Source: UBA2979 sp963694535
Lineage (GTDB): Bacteria; Chloroflexota; Dehalococcoidia; UBA2979
Length of the DNA stretch: 15,148 nucleotides
Direction of reading: 5' to 3'
NCBI GenBank assembly: GCA_963694535.1
Contig: CAVODE010000047.1
Location: 1 to 15,148, forward strand
This document shows positions 1 to 6,700 of this stretch, piece after piece. The notes under the pieces are model-generated. The model worked only from the letters and a program-made list of their open reading frames with translations. It was not told the DNA's origin and made no database searches. Within the stretch, counting starts at the first letter, position 1, and every line of letters starts with the position of its first letter. The position numbers and the translations under genes were made by a program.

Positions 1-12
1 GCACGATTGTTC

Positions 13-98
13 TGGTGCACGGGGCAGGATTCGAACCTGCGTAGCCGTAAGGCGGCGGGTTTACAACCCGCTGGATTTAACCACTCTCCCACCCGTGC
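13..98 (-). tRNA. tRNA-Tyr (anticodon GTA), CCA encoded
   Basis: The gene folds as a class II tRNA on the minus strand. The acceptor stem is perfect (GCACGGG at 92-98 pairs with CCCGTGC at 17-23), followed by discriminator A and an encoded CCA (13-15). The T arm is GCAGG-TTCGAAT-CCTGC (24-40). The anticodon stem GCGGG/CCCGC (55-59 with 67-71) closes a TTGTAAA loop, so the anticodon is GTA (62-64), which reads tyrosine codons. The long variable arm (about 41-54, with a GCC/GGC mini-stem) is what bacterial tRNA-Tyr should have and excludes a class I tRNA. It lies 197 bases downstream of cysS on the same strand and could be reached by read-through or served by its own promoter. Confidence 0.96.
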
Positions 99-259
99 TA
101 GCTATGACGTCTTAAATCAAACCCCTCTACTTAAATATTTTTTGCTGTCACTATCAGATAATGGCCCGATTCATTAAAACTAAATCAACAACAACCAAAC
201 AATCAAAATCTAATAACAACTGTAAAACAAAGTCGTACAACTGTTAGGACAGACTTACA

Positions 260-289
260 AGTGTATGATCCGGAGCGTATTAGGGTCAA
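260..289 (-). promoter_or_regulatory. Candidate sigma-70-type promoter for tRNA-Tyr
   Basis: On the minus strand, TTGACC (284-289) matches the -35 consensus at five of six positions. It is followed after 18 bases by TACACT (260-265), a four-of-six -10 match. It starts just after the cysS stop and would give a leader of about 155 bases before the tRNA. The AT-rich gap offers other weak matches, so this is only the best candidate by eye. No further gene is visible in 99-295 on either strand. Confidence 0.35.
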
Positions 290-295
290 TACAAG

Positions 296-1741
296 CTAGC
301 GCAAAAGCGGAGTCCAGATAGTTCCGTCCGCAGTGTCATCCAGTGCAATATTTAGATTCAACAATGCGTCTCTAATCGAATCCGCTAGCGCAAAATCTCT
401 GTTTTGCCTAGCGGACCCTCGGTATTGAACTAAAGCATCAATAATCTGATCTACCGAATTTACACTTATATCGAGATCGAACTTACCAACTAGGTCCTGC
501 AACTGAACCACACTCACGTCCAGGCTATTATTTTTTGCACTTTCTAATGAAAATCCAAGGACTTTTCTTGACAATTCCTCTAAAAGCAGTTGAGCCTCTG
601 ACACATCGAACCCTTGGTCATATTTACGGTTAATTTCCTTAACCAAATCAAACAAAACTGCTACTGCTTGAGGGGTTGAAACATCATCATCCATTGCAGT
701 CGTAAATCTTTCAATTACCAAGCGGCAATCGATACCTGATTTTTCAGCGCCGCGATTGCCCAGGTCAATCGCATTTCGTAACCGCTCAACACCTAGTACT
801 GCGGCATGCATAGCATCATCTGTAAGATTTCGACCTGATCGGTAATGAGAAGACAATACAAATAATCGGATCGCATCACTTGACCATTGCTCCAAAGCCT
901 CTTGCACTGTTACTACATTGCCTACTGACTTGGACATTTTCTCACCATCACGCTGAACCATCCCATTATGCATCCAGATCTGAGCAAACACATCAAGCGT
1001 ATTAGCAGCGCCCTCGGCCTGAGCTATTTCGTTCTCATGATGAGGAAAAATTAAGTCTAAGCCTCCCCCATGAATTTCAAACTTTTCTCCAAGGTAACGA
1101 CGTGCCATCGCCGAACACTCAATATGCCAGCCAGGTCTCCCCGCTCCCCAAGGCGAGGCCCAACTCGGCTCCCCAGGTTTAGCAGCTTTCCAGAGTGCGA
1201 AATCTAATGGATCCTCTTTCGTACTATCTACCTCGGATCGTGAAACACTTATCAAATCATCGATTCGTCTATGACTTAATTTGCCATAATCCGAATTTAA
1301 ACGGACTCGATAGTACACGTCGCCATCACCAGTCGAATACGCCAATCCATGATCAATAATTTCTTGAATCATTTCAATAATGGATTCTATTTCTTGAGTT
1401 ACTCTAGGTCTGACATCAGGAACCAATAAACCTAAGGCCTTCTGTTCCTCTTCCCATTCCTGTATATTGCGATTAGCAAGCTCTAGCGGTTCTATCGAGA
1501 GTTCTCGGGCTCGATCAATCAATTTATCGTCAACATCTGTGTAATTCGAAACGAAATTTACCTCATAATCACACCATCGTAAATACCTAATTAAAACGTC
1601 ATATACCATGAGTGACATAGCATGACCCACGTGCGCACTGTCATAGGGGGTCACTCCACAAACATATATCCCAATCGCATTTTTACCAGGCATCAACTTC
1701 ACTGAAGATTTCGAACCGGTAAGAGTATTAGAAATTTTCAT
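296..1741 (-). CDS. cysS: Cysteinyl-tRNA synthetase
   Basis: This cytosolic class I synthetase activates cysteine with ATP and attaches it to tRNA-Cys. The catalytic signatures are the HIGH-type motif HVGH in GVTPYDSAHVGHA and the class I loop KMSKS in GEKMSKSVGN. The Zn site that selects cysteine is present: Cys in YVCGVTPYD, Cys in GWHIECSAM, and His/Glu in FPHHENE. The C-terminal helical tRNA-binding domain ends in RQNRDFALADSIRD, as usual in the family. From the ATG at 1741 the protein is 481 residues and begins MKISNTLTG, which aligns with the normal N-terminus. An in-frame GTG at 1768 would add nine residues (490) but lies in a small hairpin and, like the ATG, has no clear Shine-Dalgarno, so I prefer the ATG. 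It is the last protein gene of the block, 68 bases after cysE (TAG stop). The TPYD wording also occurs in the related MshC ligase, but the length and C-terminal domain favour CysS. Confidence 0.95.
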   Translation of the reverse strand: MKISNTLTGSKSSVKLMPGKNAIGIYVCGVTPYDSAHVGHAMSLMVYDVLIRYLRWCDYEVNFVSNYTDVDDKLIDRARELSIEPLELANRNIQEWEEEQKALGLLVPDVRPRVTQEIESIIEMIQEIIDHGLAYSTGDGDVYYRVRLNSDYGKLSHRRIDDLISVSRSEVDSTKEDPLDFALWKAAKPGEPSWASPWGAGRPGWHIECSAMARRYLGEKFEIHGGGLDLIFPHHENEIAQAEGAANTLDVFAQIWMHNGMVQRDGEKMSKSVGNVVTVQEALEQWSSDAIRLFVLSSHYRSGRNLTDDAMHAAVLGVERLRNAIDLGNRGAEKSGIDCRLVIERFTTAMDDDVSTPQAVAVLFDLVKEINRKYDQGFDVSEAQLLLEELSRKVLGFSLESAKNNSLDVSVVQLQDLVGKFDLDISVNSVDQIIDALVQYRGSARQNRDFALADSIRDALLNLNIALDDTADGTIWTPLLR

Positions 1742-1809
1742 GTTTAAGTGGTTGATATCGGCATTCACTTAAAAAGTGATGTGACTCTAAACCAGTCCCT
1801 TCGCTCTTA

Positions 1810-2448
1810 TTATTCTTCATTTTTAGCTAAAAATTCTTCGATAGCGTTAATCCGATCTTCGACTGCTTCCAGTCTCTCCCACTCAGGATCAGGAAGTCTT
1901 TCAACAGTTTCATTACTGATTCCAACGACCGAAGTAATATGTCCAGGTACACCTACTACGGTAGCTCCATCTGGCACCGATGTGATAACAACTGATCCGG
2001 CGCCTATTCTGACATTATTACCAATTTTAACGGCGCCAATAATTTTCGCACCTGCACCCACTGTTACGGCTTCCCCTAATGTTGGATGTCGTTTTTCATG
2101 TCTAGTGGAAGTGCCGCCTAGCGTAACTCCCTGATACAAATGACAACCTTGTCCCACTACTGCAGTTTCGCCAATTACGACCCCCATGCCGTGATCGATA
2201 AAAACACCCCTATCTATTTGAGCTGCTGGATGAATTTCTACTCCGGTAAGCAATCGTGACAACTGAGAAAAAATCCGAGCGATAAGAAAAAAATTAGCCA
2301 GATGTAAAAAATGAGCAATCCTATGAAACCAAATAGCGTGAATACCCGAATAGGTTAGAGCCACCTCTAGCGAAGAACGTGCGGCCGGGTCAATTTGCCG
2401 GGCCAATGCCACATCCTCCTTCATTAATCTTGCAAACTTAAGAAACAT
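1810..2448 (-). CDS. cysE: Serine O-acetyltransferase
   Basis: It transfers acetyl from acetyl-CoA to L-serine, making O-acetylserine, the carbon skeleton for cysteine synthesis in the cytoplasm. The 212-residue protein is the short type also seen in Bacillus. A helical N-terminal domain (about 1-65, with DPAARSSLEVALTYSG) is followed by a left-handed beta-helix of hexapeptide repeats (about 70-170). The active site motif FIDHGMGVVIGET carries the catalytic Asp/His (D85, H86), and KRHP gives the second His (H121). GTSTRHEKRHP and the loop before GVPGH are typical for CoA binding. The C-terminal tail (about 175-212) is acidic and helical. The ATG at 2448 has a weak AGG upstream; the ATG at residue 9 is an alternative start, but the longer N-terminus matches known short CysE proteins. 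It lies between ispF (41 bases upstream) and cysS, so precursor supply and tRNA charging for cysteine are coupled. No T-box leader fits into the gap. Confidence 0.95.
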   Translation of the reverse strand: MFLKFARLMKEDVALARQIDPAARSSLEVALTYSGIHAIWFHRIAHFLHLANFFLIARIFSQLSRLLTGVEIHPAAQIDRGVFIDHGMGVVIGETAVVGQGCHLYQGVTLGGTSTRHEKRHPTLGEAVTVGAGAKIIGAVKIGNNVRIGAGSVVITSVPDGATVVGVPGHITSVVGISNETVERLPDPEWERLEAVEDRINAIEEFLAKNEE

Positions 2449-2489
2449 TTCAAACCTAATCTCGCACTAGAACCCCTATGGAATGAAGT

Positions 2490-2975
2490 CTATTCGACAG
2501 TCTCCATCAAACTCACGACCGCCATCACAGCTATTGCCTCGCCGGAACCTAACGATCCTACTTGCTCATTTGTTGTTGCCTTAACATTAACCTGATTCTT
2601 CTGAATTCCCAAGGCTGTTGCCATAGATTCACACATAAGACCCAAATAATCTCCTAAACGCGGAGTCTCCGCGATCACCGTCGCATCTATGTTCACGATC
2701 GAAAAACCATCAGCAGCCACAAGTCGTTGTACCCGCCTGAGTAACTCTCGGCTGTCAATTCCTTCAGTCGCAGGATCGTCCGACGGGAAATGGCTACCTA
2801 TATCTCCCGCACCAGCTGCGCCTAAGATCGCATCTATCACTGCGTGAATCAATGCATCACCATCAGAATGACCTAGCAAGCGCCGAGCTTCCTGAATATC
2901 AATCCCACCTAAACGAAGAGACAACTCAGCGTCAGCCTCAAACTTGTGTAAGTCATAGCCAATACCAGTTCTCAT
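2490..2975 (-). CDS. ispF: 2-C-methyl-D-erythritol 2,4-cyclodiphosphate synthase
   Basis: This is the MEP-pathway enzyme that cyclises CDP-methylerythritol 2-phosphate to MEcPP with release of CMP; the family works as a homotrimer. Its 161 residues are the normal length. The metal ligands are in place: D8 and H10 in GIGYDLHKF, and H44 in DALIHAVIDAI. Other signatures are LGHSDGD (35-40), GDIGSHFPSDDP (57-67) and the nucleotide-site start VKATTNE (131-137). Unusual is the stretch after it: the family normally reads roughly GFxGRGEGIA, but here it is GSLGSGEAIA, so the conserved arginine (R142 in E. coli) and nearby Phe are both Ser. The ATG directly follows the ispD TAA with no gap, indicating translational coupling. 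The usual bifunctional alternative (IspDF fusion) does not apply, as the stop is clear. Confidence 0.95.
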   Translation of the reverse strand: MRTGIGYDLHKFEADAELSLRLGGIDIQEARRLLGHSDGDALIHAVIDAILGAAGAGDIGSHFPSDDPATEGIDSRELLRRVQRLVAADGFSIVNIDATVIAETPRLGDYLGLMCESMATALGIQKNQVNVKATTNEQVGSLGSGEAIAVMAVVSLMETVE

Positions 2976-3722
2976 TTATGTATCCCTACTGAATGTTTTC
3001 AACATCTCACTTACCAGATCTAGATCTGATGGAAAAGTAATCTTAATGTTATCAATCGCGCCCTCAACTACGGCTACTCTGTCACCCAGTGACTCGACCA
3101 TCGCTGAATCATCAGTGAAATTTCCTTCACATAGCTTATGTGCTTTTATTAAAGTTGAATAAGAAAAGCATTGAGGTGTTTGAATAAGTCGCAATTGTGC
3201 TCGATCAAGCGTCATATCAACAAAAGGAATACTAGTGTCGTCCGACCATCTTATAGATTTGACCGTGTCACTAATTGTAATTCCAGGTACCGCAGAGCCA
3301 TATTTCACAGCGGCTGAAAAAACTTTCAAAGCCATTCCAACTGATACAAGAGGTCGTGCGCCATCATGAATTAATACCCACTGAGTCTGGTCAGATATCA
3401 TCTCAAGTCCAGATTTCACCGAATCTTGCCTCAATAAGCCTGGCGACGCAAACTTGAATAAGGGTGCGCGAATAGTATCAATTCGATCGCCCAATACCTG
3501 CCTTATTTTTTCTTGCTGCTCAATTCTCGCAACAATAACTACTTCCGACAGATTAACCTTCTCAATAAAATCTTTATCTAACACCCAATCAAACGCATAA
3601 TTGATAACAGGTACACCATTCACTTCAGCCCATATTTTATCAATTCCTGTCATTCGAGTGGATTGACCACCCGCGAGTAGAATTACAGCTGATTGTTCAT
3701 AGCTAGACTCGCGATCAAACAT
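2976..3722 (-). CDS. ispD: 2-C-methyl-D-erythritol 4-phosphate cytidylyltransferase
   Basis: It joins MEP and CTP to CDP-methylerythritol and pyrophosphate, the step two before IspF. The 248-residue protein is a single Rossmann-like nucleotidyltransferase domain. The N-terminal nucleotide loop is LLAGGQSTRMTGIDK, with R23 and K29 in the places of the catalytic Arg/Lys. LLRQDSVKSGL (96-106) binds the cytidine, HDGARPLV (119-126) holds the metal Asp, and SDTVK, DRAQLRLIQTPQ and DNIKITFPSDLDL (T153, R174, K227) form the MEP site. The proline usual before the catalytic Lys is Asp here. It is 76 bases downstream of rpoC, with no hairpin terminator in the gap and no convincing promoter, so it is probably read from the rpoBC transcript. 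The Shine-Dalgarno is weak. Confidence 0.95.
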   Translation of the reverse strand: MFDRESSYEQSAVILLAGGQSTRMTGIDKIWAEVNGVPVINYAFDWVLDKDFIEKVNLSEVVIVARIEQQEKIRQVLGDRIDTIRAPLFKFASPGLLRQDSVKSGLEMISDQTQWVLIHDGARPLVSVGMALKVFSAAVKYGSAVPGITISDTVKSIRWSDDTSIPFVDMTLDRAQLRLIQTPQCFSYSTLIKAHKLCEGNFTDDSAMVESLGDRVAVVEGAIDNIKITFPSDLDLVSEMLKTFSRDT

Positions 3723-3798
3723 AGCAACAAAAATTTCCGTTAACCAAAAACGACACCCACAACTATATTCTTAGTCTGCCTTGTCTCGCTCTCGTCTA

Positions 3799-6700
3799 CT
3801 ACTCTGGTTCAGCAATATATTGCGTCGTCATCCCGACTGCAGCAATTTCAGCCTCACTCGGAGCCTCGGAAGAATCTTCACTAAACGCCTCGACTTGTTC
3901 AAATTCGAATAAAAATGGAAGCATTAGGGACTCTGGAATAGCCATCTCCGGAATTTTTTCCGGGCGTACCACAACCACTTCAGCTTGAGCTGGAATGAGT
4001 TTCCCAATGATCACATTTTCCTTCAATCCATATAGGTAGTCGACTTTTCCTGCAACCGCTGCCTCAGTCAAGACTTTAGTGGTTTCTTGGAAAGAGGCTG
4101 CTGCTAAGAAAGATTCGGTTGCCAGTGATGCTCGCGTTACCCCAAGTAAAATTACATTACCCTCTGGAGGAGTTTTTCCTTCAGCCACTAATTCTCTCGA
4201 ACGTGCTTCAAACCGGATGCGATCTACTCTATCTTCGTCTAAGTAATCTGAATCACCTGACTCTACGACTTCAACTCGTCTCAACATTTGCCTGACAATT
4301 ATCTCAATGTGACGATCGTTGATGAAGACTCCTTGCGTTCTATATACGCGTTGAATCTCCTTAGTTATATAGCTTTGACACTCAGATTCACCTCTCATTC
4401 GAAGGATTTGCTGAAGATTTAAAGATCCCTCCATCAATTGATCACCGTAGCTTACAGCTGAAAATTGATGGAGCCCTCTGTACAAACCAGCTCGTGCCGC
4501 CCCTTGATAAGTTGATCCAAATACTATGTAGGTCGCCTTAGCACCCTCAACAAGATTAATTACTCCCGTGAAAGGAGATGAAAAACCTGGCAATTCCAAA
4601 CGCGCTCTTGTTGTAGCTGGAATTTTTGTACCAGCTGGAACCGCTAGAAGAGCGCCTTGAGTTATGTCATCACCATCTTCTACCATTAAGTTCCAACCCT
4701 TTGGAACTTCCAAAAAAGCAAGCCGATTAGGATCAATTTCTCCAATAGTCTTTTGTGGAGAAAGATCTTCTTCAATTTCACGCCGTGTTGGCGGTGCAAA
4801 TCGGTGAACCACTTCAGTAGGTAACTTACTGACTTTGGATCGGGTTATAGTCGCAACATCACCCTTAATCTCAACGTCACCATCAAATGGCATAATAATA
4901 GGAGCTGTGACAAGTGAATTACGCGGATTTTCACTTTCAGAAACCTCAACATGTGCCAAAGAATCATGCTTTTTAAGTTTAATTGAACCTTTGGTCTTTG
5001 CTGTCCATGAATATCCAAGCGGTAAGGGTTGCTCCCACACTTCCTGTTCAGGAATGGAGTGCAAAAGACTCACAGATCTTCCTTGAGAGGTCGTATATAC
5101 CCAGCCATCATGCTCAGCCATAGGTGCTTCACCCTTAGGTGAACGAGCCTCAACTAACTCTTCCACTCTCGGTAACCCAAGCGTGATGTCTAGTCCAACA
5201 GCGCCACCGCCATGAAAAGTTCTCAAAGTAAGCTGAGTTCCCGGCTCACCAATGGACTGCGCTGCTATGATGCCGACTGCCGTGCCAGAGTCGACTAAAC
5301 GCTTAGTGGTCATGGAATGGCCATAGCAATACTGACAGATACCTCTAGGTAATTTGCAAGTTGCAGGGGAACATACCGTGACCACCTGAACTTGACTATC
5401 TTCAATGGTTCTAGCTATTTCCTCTGTAATCTCAGCCTTAGCGCCCAATAAAACTTCACCCGTATCAGGGTCAATCACAGGTGAGGCGGTCCATCGACCC
5501 GCGATTCTCTCTGACAGGCCTCCAAGAATTTGATCATCATCCGACTCATATCTACTGATATCAAGTCCATTAATAGGTTGTTCCTCTGGAACACACCAAC
5601 CTTCGTATACAACCACATCCTGTGCAACGTCAATCATTCTCCGAGTCAAGTAACCTGCGTCAGCAGTACGTAATGCCGTATCTGTAAGTCCTTTACGTGC
5701 CCCATGAGTGGATATGAAATACTCTCTCGCGGAAAGTCCATCACGCAACGATGAATATACTGGCGTACGAATTACTTGACCTTTTGGATCAGTCACTCGG
5801 CCCATAAATCCGGCCATCTGCCTTAAATTCGCGGGACTGCCCTTGGCACCAGAGTTCATCATGACAGCCAATGGGCCGGACGGAGGCAAATGATTAGCCA
5901 ATGACTGTTGCACTTCTCGCTCAACAATTTCCCATGTATCAATAGTGCCGCGATAAAGATCCGCATCACCAACTTCACCTACTCCCCATTGATCTTCTAG
6001 TTCCGAGATTTTCTTCTCAGCTCCAGCAATAATTTTCTTTCGATCCTCGGGAGGGAGAATGTCACTCGTAGCTAAGGTAAGCCCAGACTTCGTAGCATAA
6101 TCAAAGCCAGTAGTTTTCAAGTCGTCAACCAATTTCACAGCTATATCTTCACCATAATCTTGGTAAACAGTCGAAACAAGATCATTAAGTGCGTTTTTGC
6201 TCATAGTTTCATTTACAAAGGGAACCTCGGCAGGAATATTCAGGTTAAAAATAGCCCGACCAACGGTCGTTATTATTTTTTCTTCAGTTGATGGCTTTCC
6301 TCCCATTAAGCCATTAATTGCTCTGAGCTCAATAGGCGTATGTACATGTACATTGTTAGTCTCATGCCAAAGTTGAACATCAAGCAATGAGTTAAAGGCC
6401 TTTAACTGAACTTTGTTATCAGCAGAGGCATCCTCAATTAAGACGGATTTATCATCTCGAGGCTTGGTTTTCATGTCCGGCTCAAACAGAGCCGTTATCT
6501 CATCATCAGTGAGTAACGCTGGGCGGTCTCCAGGTGGGTTCAATCTCTGGTCATGAGTTAGGTAGTAGCAGCCAACTACTATATCTAAAGTCGGGCTCAC
6601 TACAGGCTGACCATCTGAAGGCTTCAGTATATTCTTCGTCGACAACATTAACTGTCGGGCCTCAGCAACGGACTCGTAAGATAGAGGAACGTGAACCGCC

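Noticed and set aside
296..1768. cysS as MshC (mycothiol ligase) because of the TPYD...HVGHA wording
   Set aside because: The C-terminal tRNA-binding domain and a length above 480 residues fit CysS; MshC is about 410 residues. The cysE neighbour also supports CysS.
1742..1809. T-box or other riboswitch before cysS, as in Firmicute cysES
   Set aside because: The gap is 68 bases at most, too short for a T-box, and no specifier or antiterminator sequence is seen; only a 6-bp TCACTT/AAGTGA hairpin is present.
1748..2134. Plus-strand reading frame of 128 codons opposite cysE
   Set aside because: It is the mirror of the hexapeptide repeat region of cysE, has a Thr/Pro/Ser-rich composition without domain features, and no ribosome binding site.
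3723..3798. Terminator between rpoC and ispD
   Set aside because: No stem of six or more pairs followed by a T tract is visible on the minus strand.
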